Shown in pieces: positions 47,053 to 57,783 of a stretch of 64,000 bases of DNA. Source of the stretch: Hyaloscypha bicolor E. Its lineage: Eukaryota; Ascomycota; Leotiomycetes; Helotiales; Hyaloscyphaceae. The position numbers and the translations under genes were made by a program. The notes under the pieces are model-generated. The model was not told where the DNA came from and searched no databases. It saw only the letters and a program-made list of their open reading frames with translations. Where the stretch lies: positions 62,001 to 126,000 of the forward strand of contig NW_020194544.1 in assembly GCF_002865645.1 (NCBI RefSeq), read 5' to 3'. Position 1 is the first letter of the stretch; each line of letters opens with the position of its first letter.

Positions 47053-47329
47053 CCCTAGCCTATTAAGGTCCTAGTATGAGCAGAGATAGGCTTTAGAACT
47101 CCCAGAATTAGCACGATAGCTAGTTATATCTAGAAAAGGCATAATAATAAAAATATGATCCATGCATACATGCTTTCAGAATGCACAAATGCGCCGATAT
47201 TCAACGAGTAGCTGTCATGCCATAGATGAAGCCTTTGCAGCTCATTTCAAATAAAAGGATTCGCAAGTTGGAGAGTTTGTACAATCAGGTGGGAAAAGTC
47301 ATCGTCACATAATAATTTGAGACTACTCA

Positions 47330-48000
47330 CTTCCTTTATTATAACTGTACCAAATTCTAATCAAATTTAATTATTTTTGAATATAATAAGAGGCCTTTAA
47401 TATTTACTTATATTAGTTTAACTAATTATGTATATTAATTTTTAAATTAATAAGAAATTATAAAGATTTATAAAAGTATTATAAAAATAAAAGACAAATT
47501 TTTAAACTATTATTGCTTTTAATTGCGTTAATAATATTCTCTAAGATTAAACCCTATTATTATTTATAGTATTTTGAAGCCTTATTATGAGTTACGTATA
47601 ATAATTATAATATATTATTACATTATTAAGATTTTAATTCTTAGGTTTTCGAGAAAATAAGCGAAAATAAGCGAAAATATATGAAAATCATAACTTTTAG
47701 ATTCGAATAACTTTATATTTATAAGCGATAATTATGTGAAATTTGGCTTTGCTATTTTAAACTACTATAAGTTAAATATATTAAAGTTTTGGAGATTTAT
47801 AATTAGTAAATAATAAGTATAATAAGACTAAAATTTAAGAAATATTATATAATTTTCAAATTAATATTAATATATTATTAATCTAATAATAAAAGTTTCT
47901 TATATTATATTATACATATATTTTAGCTCTTAGTATTAATTTTTTAAACAGAATATTAATAGATATATTATACAAAAAGTTATAGGATTCTGAATATCTT
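47330..48000. other. AT-rich island with RIP-like texture
   Basis: Strongly AT-rich, few CA/TG, no ORF. Contains GCGAAAATA repeats near 47,660. It lies 0.6 kb before the small secreted protein gene and is probably a decayed repeat. Confidence 0.5.
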
Positions 48001-48142
48001 TAAAGCTGAAGGCACGTGACGAACACTTAACCCACCTGATTGTACTACCACCAAGAGTATTTTCTGGCATTGGATATCTCGTAAGCGACTGTAGTCATTT
48101 CACTAACGTCCAAAACGTGCTATAGAGGGATGGGCTACTCAA

Positions 48143-48241
48143 CGGAATGTCAACAGAATGTCAACGGAATGTCAACAGAGTGTAAACGGAATGTCAATGG
48201 AATGTCAACGGCGTGTGAAGGGAATGTCAACAGAATGTTAA
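48143..48241 (+). repeat. 11-bp minisatellite, nine copies
   Basis: Nine tandem units of consensus CGGAATGTCAA run from 48143 to 48241 with a few substitutions per unit. Since 11 is not a multiple of three, the frame rotates and the apparent ORF through it is not convincing. It lies about 325 bp upstream of the small secreted protein start. Confidence 0.93.
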
Positions 48242-48566
48242 TATTTTGCGATCGGCAGCATCATAACGCACAGAGCTCAAGTGCAGTTAAGGATCTCTCT
48301 AAATTTCAGAGTCTGAAATATATTAATATCGAGATATTGTTAAGAATGTGGCATGACTCATGGGCCAAGATTCAAAAGGCCTGGCCAACAGAGAATTATG
48401 CTTCATGTGATTAGTCGCCATAGGACGAAAATGTATAAGTTCCCCTCGCATCCCCAATTTAAAACTTCATCCTCATCAGCCTGGAAATCCAAATTCACTT
48501 CTTACCAACTATTACAAAACGGCGACTATTATCACAACCGGTACTCTTCTCTTCTCATTTCCAAAA

Positions 48567-48960
48567 ATGATGTTCCCACAGGCACTTATGGCTCTCGGCG
48601 CCCTGCTTGCGTTTGTGCCGGCAACACAAGGATCGACAAGTCCCTGTGTTTACCAGGGATACAAGTGTGGCTATACAATGGTCACGGAGTTTGGTATGTC
48701 TACCCTCACCTTTTTCCAGTGCACCCGTCCATCTCTATCAGACATCTACTAACGTCATTTCTATAAAAGGATACAATAACACTGAGTTGACCTTTGCCGT
48801 GAACAAAACCAATGTTGTTCCTCCGTTGAACACTATACAGCTCCTCAATGTTCTGTACAGATGTGTGGATACCAGAGGCGACATCGCTGCGAACTCTTTC
48901 TGTATCGCTGGCTGCATCTCCGTTGGCGATTTTACGGTTAGCGACGAGTGTGCCATGTAG
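48567..48960 (+). CDS. Small secreted cysteine-rich protein
   Basis: Two exons (48567-48693, 48770-48960) with a 76-nt intron bearing a perfect CTACTAACG branch site give 105 residues. The start may be either of two adjacent Met codons. A signal peptide (MMFPQALMALGALLAFVPATQG) precedes a mature part of about 83 residues with six cysteines (27, 34, 74, 87, 91, 103), consistent with three disulphides. No tail or membrane segment. No family is recognised; one NxT sequon (NNT) lies near the mature middle. Size, secretion, even cysteine count and position near repeats fit the profile of fungal effector candidates, but this is inference and the function is unknown. The intergenic region upstream holds an 11-bp minisatellite and an AT-rich island. 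Confidence 0.82.
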
Positions 48961-50378
48961 TAACTCTTGGGTTACTACGACATCACTACTACTATTACTG
49001 AAGCGCCTAATACGGGCCACTTCCTCCTAGGATCAGTTTGGTAGGACGAGGGGTGGTGTTCAAGGTGGATGTGAGGTGTGGGTCGAGGTTTTCTTTCGCT
49101 GCTTGTCCACTTGGTTCCTAGTGCGTTCGTAATATTTGCATGTATTGTATGCTATATTGCCTAAATATTTGAACAGGGCTCTGACCAGCTAGAACTGCCA
49201 ACCAGCTATAGTAGTTGGAAAGCATGATTAATCATAACTGTCACTCATTAATTACTCTTCCATCGATTGCAAAAGAAAACAGGGTGACATTAAGGAAAGT
49301 TCTGCTAGTGCGGTTAGACCGATACTAAACAGCAGCCATGATGAACACCTCGGATGCCACCCACTTGCTGCAAGCAACATGAGTAGGGGGTGATGCGAGT
49401 GTCAGTAGAGCCTGAGCAGGGCGGCGGCGTTGATCAACCGGGTTAGAAGGGACTGTTGATTTGTGAGTCAGAGGCGGAGTGATTACATCGCTCAAAGAGC
49501 CGAATCTAGGAGTGGGCAATGCCCTGATTATATACAACCTGGTGGTGGTGCTGACAAGAGGCTACTGTAGTCATGCGATTCCTGACCCACCATTTCAACA
49601 GTGACGCACGTCGTGGTCCGTCGCAGATTACCTCTCTGACCAGCGACGAATCTTGACCTTACCTAAATCCGTTTCCGTCTTTGAACCTGAGCTGTCGGTG
49701 CTCTAACCTGAGCCGAGCCCTGAGTACGCTGATGAGCCAGCTGGATCATGCTTGGGGGTCCTCTTCTGGCCCCCTTCGCGAATCGGGCCGCTCCCGGTGG
49801 CACCAACTCCTCAAGAGCCATTGCGTAGGACGGCAGGTCAGTGGACGTGTTTTTAGCGATATTTTCAGGCAGGGAAAAACCAAAGGTCGCCCACTTCACT
49901 TAATAAGTGTGCCACAACTATAAATCATGGCCAATTATAATCTAAGGTTACACGATAAAAGAAGGTAAACCGAGTTTTCATGCCTTTTTTATACAATTAG
50001 GATAAGGTTAAAGCGTTAAAATTGCATTTGGTGTTCGTTTCTTAGCGGAATGCCCTGAGACACGGGCTTCTGAGGGCATGCTCGTAAATTGATGGTTGGG
50101 TGACTGGGCAGCTGTCACAGCCCGCAAGTTCACTAGGGCTGACGGATTGTGCGACAGCAACGCGCGTATACCACCATTTGCGCCAAGAAGCTATATAAGT
50201 TATTAGCGGCCGGACATTGATCGTCCCTGCCCTGTTCAAAGCTCCCACAAGATCCAGTTGCAAGTTATCTTCGGTCTGCTACCGTCTGTCCCCGTACGGA
50301 CCATCTAGCACACAACTTTGCCGGCGATTCGCTTCTACTCTTGGGACTGATATCTACTCTGGTAGATTCCAGAGCATC
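48961..50378. other. Long intergenic region, no supported gene
   Basis: About 1.4 kb. Short ORFs on both strands without recognisable features. An open frame from about 50,217 runs in phase into the hydrolase remnant and may be its 5' leader or an extended N-terminus. Confidence 0.45.
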
Positions 50379-51366
50379 ATGGCTGACCCTGGCCTTAGAG
50401 AAGGCATTGTGCCACTCAAAATCCAGCACATCGACGCTCCATGTCACATTTACTACAATATCATTGGCGATTTATCGAGCAACTCGCCTCGGCTGATTGT
50501 ACTTCACGGTGGTCCAGGCACTGGCCATGAGTATCTTCTTCCTACTGGAGATGAGTCTTTTGGCAGGAAAGTCTTTTCCTGGCCGAGTTGGACAACCTGC
50601 TAGATTTCCTTCAGCTTTGCGACGGGCCGGGCTACCGCATTCTAGGCCATAGCTGGGGTCGCAGAATCGCCGTCACTTTCGCAACCACCCAGCCCCGGGT
50701 GTTGCAACGACTGGTCCTCGCTAGCGGTATAGCCAGCTCTCGAGGTTGGGTGGAGGGTATCCAAATCATCCGCAGGCAGTTGCCGTCTGATGCGCAATTG
50801 GCGATTGATGAAGAGGAGCAGAAAGGCAATTTTGAAAGTGCCCGCTTTAGAGATGCGATGAGCGTGTTTTTCCGCAATTACCTCTGTCGCGCGAAGCCCT
50901 TTCCACCTAAGGAGCTTTTACCTGAGCGAGGACAAGACTGTACGGGACACAATGTCAGTTTATTCCATCACCACTGTTAAATCTGTTCTATTCTTCGTCC
51001 TGCGATATATTTCAAATATCTCCTCTTTCGCAACTCAACTCTCGGGCTATCTCATGCAGTCTCCGACATTACTCACGCTTTCGCTAAGTCTTCTTCAGAG
51101 CGGGACCATCGCCTCTGGACTGCACAGGCTCCTTCCGGGACTGGTCCTGCACTCCGTACCTGCATCAAATTGCCGTGCCGACGCTTGTGTATAACGGCGA
51201 GTTTGACACCTCGCATGACATAACTACAGTGCCTTTTTTTGAGCACATACCTCGTGTAAGATGGATCACATTTCCAGATGCCGGACATATTTGCCATCTG
51301 GAGCGACCGGAGCTTGCATGGAAAGAGTTTAGAATCGTCGGAGAGTTCCTGACGCAGAAGAAATGA
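50379..51366 (+). pseudogene. Alpha/beta hydrolase (proline iminopeptidase-like) pseudogene
   Basis: Successive frames carry parts of one hydrolase. From 50,379 come MADPGLREGIVPLKI and the oxyanion-type LHGGPGTGHEYLLP. After that about 30 residues expected in the family (between the HGGPG block and DESF) are missing. A one-base loss in the T run near 50,558 then shifts the frame into LAELDNLLDFLQL and the nucleophile elbow GHSWGR. Another shift lies near 50,930. The tail, from about 51,100, reads TLVYNGEFDTSHD and PDAGHICHLERPE, with the acid and His of the triad. Several lesions together make expression of a full enzyme unlikely. Family knowledge: intact relatives are cytosolic peptidases or amidohydrolases of about 310 residues. 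Confidence 0.8.
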
Positions 51367-51399
51367 AAGCTACGGTCAGTAAAACTAGTTATAGTCTAC

Positions 51400-51740
51400 T
51401 AGCTCTTATAGAGCCGGACTTAAATATTTACAAAGTCACACGAGGATCACGCGACATTATTTAAATCTGATATAGTAGTAATATATGTAAGTAAATAACT
51501 ATAATATAATTATAAAAAATAAGAGAAGCAAATTATATAAAAGATATATAATATAAAACTAATATATTACTAATAATATTAATTTCTATATATATTATAA
51601 GATTTGTACTTAAATATAATTATAATATATATAAAGTAAAGTTTATTTTAAATATTTTGTTTTTATTTATATTACATTATAATATATTAAGTTGAATTAA
51701 TTTATATAAGTTATATAAGTAACTTATTTAAGTCTTCTAA
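51400..51740. other. Short AT-rich RIP-like patch
   Basis: About 340 bp of AT-rich DNA with very few CA/TG and no ORF, lying between the hydrolase remnant and the methyltransferase 3' end. It is probably a decayed repeat fragment. Confidence 0.5.
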
Positions 51741-51835
51741 TATCTTGGAGCAAGTATATCTTTATTGTTGTATATTTCGCAACTTGCTTTTTTGCCAGTT
51801 GTGCTTGATTTGAAGCTTAGACTAGATCAGACATT

Positions 51836-52663
51836 TCAATTTTCTTTACGACATATGACCTCCCCATGCAATACAGAGAACCATGCATCTTCTTGCTCTC
51901 CCCACTTTTGCCAGGCCTCTGCAATCCTCTCAAGGTCAGCACTAGTCGCAAGTTTGCCATCGACAGCAGTCTTTGCAAATGAGGAAGCCTCTATTCTCTC
52001 AGCCCATAATCCACTCCACCACGCAATCTCCTCCCTGGTGCTATAGCACCAAGTGCTAGAACTGCTTTTGATGCCACCCACCTCAAACCCGGCCTTCCTC
52101 GCCCAAGCGTGAACCATGCGCCCAGCATTCGGCTCACCTCCATTCCACTTCGCGAGCTTCAAATATAGAGACCGCCATTCTTTCATCCCTTCCACATCCG
52201 GATACCAGACGAAAGACTCATAATCCGACTCTCTCGCAGCTACGATTCCCCCGACCCTTGCCACTCGCCTCATCTCCTTCAGAACGCCGACTGGATCCTG
52301 AACATGTTGCAAGACTTGATGGCACACCACTATATCAAATGTACCATCCGCATAATCAAGAGCATTAGCATCGCCCTCGACGAAATCGATGTTCGTCACT
52401 TTCTTGTCCTTCGTTAGTGCCCGTGCTTGAGTTAGAACGTCCCCGACTCGCTCGAGACCGGTGATATGGCCGTGGGGGACGTAGCTGGCGAGGTCGACGG
52501 TGATGGTCCCGGGGCCGCAGCCTATATCCAGAATGGTCATGTTGGGTGTTAGGTGGGGGAGCAGGTAGGCGGCAGAATTGAGAGCTGTGCGCCAGGTGTG
52601 GGAGCGGAGAACTGAGGCATGGTGCCCGTGGCTGTAGGTTGCGGTTTCTGATTTGCGATCCAT
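51836..52663 (-). CDS. Class I SAM-dependent methyltransferase
   Basis: Intronless ORF of 275 residues starting MDRKSETATYSHGHHASVL. The SAM-binding motif I, ILDIGCGPGTITVDLA, spans residues 44-59; the acidic loop follows as GLERVGDVL, motif II as NIDFVEGDANALDY, and VVCHQVLQHVQDP with the conserved post-motif region. These are the marks of the UbiE/Methyltransf_11 type. The C-terminal half (AWARKAGFEVGGIKSSSS, WWSGLWAERI) matches fungal small-molecule methyltransferases of similar length. No signal or membrane segment, so probably cytosolic. Substrate unknown. The gene is intact although flanked by two pseudogenes. Confidence 0.92.
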   Translation of the reverse strand: MDRKSETATYSHGHHASVLRSHTWRTALNSAAYLLPHLTPNMTILDIGCGPGTITVDLASYVPHGHITGLERVGDVLTQARALTKDKKVTNIDFVEGDANALDYADGTFDIVVCHQVLQHVQDPVGVLKEMRRVARVGGIVAARESDYESFVWYPDVEGMKEWRSLYLKLAKWNGGEPNAGRMVHAWARKAGFEVGGIKSSSSTWCYSTREEIAWWSGLWAERIEASSFAKTAVDGKLATSADLERIAEAWQKWGEQEDAWFSVLHGEVICRKEN

Positions 52664-53627
52664 TGTGAATAGAGTGAAATTGTGTATATAGATATTGATA
52701 AGACGTAGACTAGATTGGATGTGTTATGAATACTGTAGCAGAGTGGAAAGAAACATTTGGATCAAAAATTAAAGGGTCGCACAGAGCGTTATTATATGTG
52801 AAATAGGGGGGGGGGGGGGGTTAAAGTTGCCCTATTCGTCCGGTATCGGAGGATTGACTGAAGCCATAGAAGTCGCTTAGCTGTTTCTCGAGAATATGAG
52901 GACACCGCCCTTGTCTGTAAATCCTGATTCTCTAGGTGGTTTACAGTGGGATTGGTGTCCTAGACCCTTGTATGGCTCATGATAGGACACCCTTTCCAGT
53001 AAAACTTCGAATCATTTATATGTACGCCACAGTCCAAGCATGATGTGCTAGAATCCGCAAATTTTAGCAACAATTGCACAGAAACATATTCCATATCCTG
53101 CCTTGAACCTCATATATTTACACTGTCAAGTAAAAACGACCCCAAATTTCTGAAACAAACCTGGGCTTGAACTGCAGCGAGCGGGTCGAGAATGGCTCCT
53201 GTTTACAAATCGAGAAAAGCAGCCGGACACAACGTGAAGTTCTCAGAGTCATGAAACTCATTTAATCATATTACTCAAAACCTTTTGAGCTATTTCAAAT
53301 TCATCATTTCAAAAGCTAGGCGAGAAGTAAAAAATTTCTCTCCCCATTACACGCTTCTTCTGTCCATTGTTCCTCCTCCCTCCAGTTGTCTTCCAACTCC
53401 CAACACCATCAACCATGACACTCTGTTGCTCAGGTCCTGCTCACGATACTCACCCTAGGTTCAGGTTAAAGCGGATGCTGCTCATGTCCGCAGACTAGAC
53501 TGGAACCAAGAAAAAAAATTAATCCCTAGTCAAGGGGGATAAATAGGCGAGTAGTATTCAAACCTCGAATTTCTCCTTTGATGCCGTATGGACCTACTAA
53601 GGGAAAGGTCGCCCAGTCCTCCTCAAC
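52664..53627. other. Intergenic region with G15 tract
   Basis: About 960 bp upstream of the methyltransferase and downstream of the permease remnant. A run of 15 G lies at 52,806-52,820. No gene supported. Confidence 0.55.
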
Positions 53628-55404
53628 TTAATAAACATAAGTGAAATCCTCGTTCTTCAAGTCCGGCATGTTAGCAAAAGAATGATCCTCCTCCCGAGGA
53701 GTAACTTGTTGCCCTGCCCCTTTCCTAAATACTGCAGATCGGCCTTTCGCATCATGGATTCATCTTGGATGGTAGCTGATTTGCCCACTGCAAAACGCAT
53801 GCGGCTATGCTTACCATTAAGGAATTTGAGGTAAAGCATGATGAAACTTTGGAGTCAGCAAAATATATTGTTAGAAAGGGAGATGATTTACCCAACCAAA
53901 ACTTCGACAAAGATAAACATGACGAGATTTGATATCAAGACAGTTCTATTATATGGCTTCTCTTCGGTTGAATATAGAAGTGGACCAATGATATTTCCGG
54001 TATATATCCCAACAAAGACAAGGCCAGTGGTGACCTTGCGCTTGGTATCTCCTGTAGTGTTCTAGACATGCCATGTATAGATCAACAAAGTAATGCCGGA
54101 CAAGAAAGAGGTGTAATAATATGCGAAAAGTAGAGGGCCTTTGCTGCCAGGTTCGCGTTTAACCCCAGAAGGAGCGAATCCCCAAGGATACATGGCAGAG
54201 CCAAGATGGAAATAACGGCCCCCTTGCTATGCGTTGCGAGCCAGCCACCGCCGAGGATTGCAATAATATTAATAACACCAAATGGGATACTGAACAGGAT
54301 GGTATTGAACTTATCGAAGTCGAATGATTGGGCGATCAAGGGCCCAGAGGTACCGATTTCACCTGATGGGATGCTGCTAATTGTCAGTAACGTCGATCAA
54401 GAAGCAGAAGTTCACGGAGAAAGGGACATACGAGATCCCCATTACGAGGAAGAACCAGCACCACGACTTTGGATCAGGGAATGCCTCTAGCACATGATCC
54501 CAGCGCCATTTGGATGATACCCATTTGGCTGGCTCGCAGACGCTCGATTGCAATATCTCGTTCTCCTTGTCTCCAGAACTTTGCTTCCATGAGCGAGTCG
54601 GGAAAAAAGATGAAAAATAATACAGAGAAGACGAGTGTGAGGCCATCGCAGTAAAGGAAAATAACCTGGTACGAATGCAGCTTCTGCAATGCAATATTAT
54701 GGCCTTAACCATAGGTACTCAAGCTTCCAAACTATTGACATTAGTCTAGCACTCCCGCAGCTGGTGATACACTTTCACATACAATGGAAGTAATACCGTT
54801 CATCGCATTCCATGCAGCGGTTCTATTAGTCTATTCACTACGTCGCCACCACATCTGAGTAACAGCAACAAGGGAGGGACCTATCCCGGCAGCACATGCA
54901 GAAGCACTTGGTAGAGGAGAAAGGTACGAATGACCTTTAAATCTGCCTAGGACAAACCGAGCGGCCAGCAATTGCTTAAAGTTGTGACATGCGGCCATTC
55001 CACACATTGTGCCTCCCCAGAATAAAATCACAATCGAGATCAGCTTCCCAGTTGGCAGCTTGACAAAAAAAAATGGCACCTAAAGACTGCATCACAAGCT
55101 GTGCAAAGTATAGAATGGACCTCAACCAAGAATACTGTTTGCCATGGAGGGGTGCATCTGCCTGGATATTGAACACCGAAGTATATGACAAAGAGGACTT
55201 GTCGAGTTGCTGGAGGAAGTATGCGCCGAGCATGAGTGGTAGCACAGGCCAGTAAATCTTTCTCAACACTCGTTTCCCTTCATCAACGTCGAAGTACACG
55301 TTTGTATAGTGGTCGAGGAGGTCGTTTGGATACTCTCTCGCCATCTCCGACTGTCGCTCAACATGAGCCGAGATGGCGTCTTTGTTCTCCTCGGGGGGAG
55401 CCAT
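53628..55404 (-). pseudogene. Dal5-like (allantoate permease family) MFS transporter pseudogene
   Basis: Fragments in order from 55,404: RKIYWPVLPLMLGAYFLQQL, KQYSWLRSILYFAQLVM, then after a frameshift in a 9-base A run (55,065-55,073) VKLPTGKLISIVILFWGG and AACHNFKQLLAARFVLG. VAVTQMWWRRSE ends at a TAG (54,831-54,833) followed in frame by TNRTAAWNAMNG. Later come SIPSGEIGTSGPLIAQSF (after a likely intron ending near 54,385), a frameshift near 54,150, a TAG near 54,063 in front of NTTGDTKRKVTTGLVFVG, and a last shift near 53,690 before PDLKNEDFTYVY and the terminal stop at 53,628. Several real introns remain. Both stops sit where relatives have Gln, so CAG-to-TAG is likely. Family knowledge: such 12-TM permeases import small organic anions, vitamins or dipeptides. 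This copy cannot make a whole protein as assembled. Confidence 0.85.
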
Positions 55405-56335
55405 TTCGATTTGTTACAAAACAACTGAAGGCGAAAAACTCTACGCCGGAGTTGTAGATAACGAAGGAAGACAAAGCGAACTCTTAACTGAGGGAGAGGT
55501 GTTTATCTGTGCATTAGCCAAACTGTATTCGTACCGCTCGGTTGGGTCGCACACGAGAATTGGTAGCAGAAGACTTCTGCATGTGGTACTCGGATCATTT
55601 CAACCGATCAGTGAGTGGCCAGCAATATGGTTTCTACGATCGAGGCCGAAGACGGAATGAATGCAGTCAAGGAAGGATGCATGTTAGTTGTAGATGACCT
55701 GATAGGATGTGATATGATCTTACAGTACGCCACATTTCTTGAATGAACATCCTGGCCATGGGAGCCTTCCGACCTAACTGTTGTAGGGCTTCGTTCCCCT
55801 CCTTCGACGATAGGTTTTGGTAAAACTCGCATGATCCGCACTACCTTAGCCCTCCCGGCTTCGGTTCATCTAACGGCGAAGACTTGCTTCCAAGACAGCC
55901 AAGCACAACAATCCGCGTATTTGGCACGGTGCTCCTCTCCCGTATCGGAGATCTTCGTACTACCTGGGTAAGTCATTTCTGCCCGGTGAAACATTTATGA
56001 GCCTTGGCTCTTGCTCGGGGTTGTTGCGAAGCAGTCTGGTCGCCGGATGTGGGACAAGATTTGTCGTTTGGGGTTGAGCCTACTAAGTAAAGAAAACCTG
56101 GAGAGGGTGAAGGCGGTGGAGAGTTGAGATTCAGGCCAATGTCAAAGGTGGGACGGTCGGATTCCGGTGTGGGGTTCATTGGCACACGTGACCTCTCCCC
56201 TTTTTCCGGAATCGGCAGACTCGGGCAAACTTTAAATGTGCTTTCCATTTCTGTAAAGCCTCACATATTGAAGCGCAAATTCACTATTCGGTTCTTTTAC
56301 TTCAAGAGACTCGAATTTTCCCTGCCATCGCCGGT
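55405..56335. other. Divergent intergenic region, nothing recognised
   Basis: About 930 bp between the 5' ends of two disrupted genes. CACACGTGACC occurs near 56,183-56,193. No supported gene. Confidence 0.5.
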
Positions 56336-57703
56336 ATGGTGAAGAAATACGCAATGATCGGCCTTGGAGGTCGGAGCAGCTTCTTCTACACAGCACCCGC
56401 CAAGGATTTCGAATCCAACTCAGTCATCGTTGGTCTATGTGACACAATCCAACTCGAATGGATGTCGCCAATGCCAATTTGGGGTTTCTCTCATCTCCCT
56501 CAGCACCAATACCAACCTACAAAGCTCAAGGTTTCGACAAAATGATTGCAGACACCAAACCAGATGAGGTTGTCATCACAACTACGGGATCGCACCCACG
56601 ACATTTATATTATCAGAGCACTGGAGTTGAGCTGCAATGTGATAACTGAGAAACCAATGACGATTAATAAGGTAAGGTGTAAAGCCATCATTAATACGGT
56701 TAACAAGACGGGAAAGAAGGTCAGGGTGACTTTCAATTACCAATACGCACCACATAAGACAAGGTATTCGAGCTCTAGGTATGTTGAAGTACTTCCTATT
56801 ATTTGTCACGGTTCATATCTATGAGTCAATCACAGGCTAATAAAAGGAGGCGAAGAAGTAATTGGCCAAGTCAACTCCGTTCATTTCGAGTGGGCTCTGA
56901 ATACCAGCCATGGAGCCGATTACTTCCGTCGCTGGCACCGAGACACACGCAATGCTGGAGGTCCTCTGGTACACAAATCAACGCACCACTTCGACCTCAT
57001 CAACTTTTGGCTACTCTCACATCCCGTCTCCGTCATGGCTCAAGGAGGTCTCATGTTCTACGGTCGTGAAAAGGCCGAGAAGCGTTGTATCACGGAATTC
57101 TACTGTCGCGCACCTGGCAGTGAAGTTGCAAAAAAAGATCCATTTGCACTTCACCTAGAAGAGCATGAACAACTACTGAGAAAGATGTATGTAGAAGCTG
57201 AGCACGAGGATTCCTATTATCAAGACCAAAGCGTCTTTGGGGATGGGATCAGCAACAAGGATACGATGGGAGTCCTGGTAAAGTACGCAAGCGGGGCCTT
57301 TTCGACGTACAGTTTGACTGCGTATGCACCATGGGAGGGGTTTAGAGCTATCTTCAACGGAACGAAGTGGAGGCTGGAGTTGGTCGTTGTGGAACAAAGC
57401 TATGTCAATAGCGCAGGCGAGCAGGGAGCTGAAGGCGCTTTGCAGAAGTGTACGGTCACATTGAGACCCTTATTTAAAAAGCTTAGGGAATTTGAAGTTG
57501 AGGGCGGACTTGGAGGCCATGGTGGCGGAGATCCCGTTTTGCTGAATGATTTGTTTGGTGGGAATGTGGGAGAAGACCAATTTGGGCGGGCTGCAGATCA
57601 TGTTGATGGAGCGAAGGGTATTTTAACGGGGATTTGCGCAAATAAGTCCTTGAGAACGGAGGGTGTGGTTCAGGTGAAGGATGTATTAGATCTAAAATAT
57701 TAG
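56336..57703 (+). pseudogene. Gfo/Idh/MocA-family oxidoreductase with two compensating frameshifts
   Basis: The start reads MVKKYAMIGLGGRSSFFYTA, a Rossmann G-x-G-G motif. Near 56,444 one base is missing (after the CDT codons) and the frame moves to MDVANANLGFLSS and KMIADTKPDEVVITT. Near 56,587 one extra G returns it to RTHDIYIIRALE and CNVITEKPMTI, the EKP motif with the family's catalytic Lys. A clean intron (56,779-56,835, GTATGT...CACAG) joins to LIKGGEEVIGQVNSVHFEWA, KSTHHFDLINFWL and a long open C-terminal half ending at 57,703. Family knowledge: these NAD(P)-dependent enzymes oxidise or reduce sugars and related polyols. Because the two indels restore the frame and the rest is well preserved, a sequencing error or very recent decay is possible. 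Confidence 0.8.
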
Positions 57704-57783
57704 ATGACTAGAACCTATGATTCCCTGAACGCCTCAACTCTTCGCACGATCCCTCTTTATAGTGCTTCTATCTGCCTCTAAGT

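Larger units (their letters stand above)
45932..48142. other. Long intergenic region with hairpins and an AT-rich island
   Basis: About 2.2 kb without a supported gene. It contains a hairpin near 46,784-46,814 (CACCCTT...AAGGGTGG), a GC-rich hairpin at 47,016-47,052 and an AT-rich stretch from about 47,330 to 48,000. Confidence 0.55.

Noticed and set aside
48130..48414. 94-codon frame through the 11-bp minisatellite
   Set aside because: The repeat unit is not a multiple of three and the translated repeats carry no signal of selection; best read as a minisatellite.
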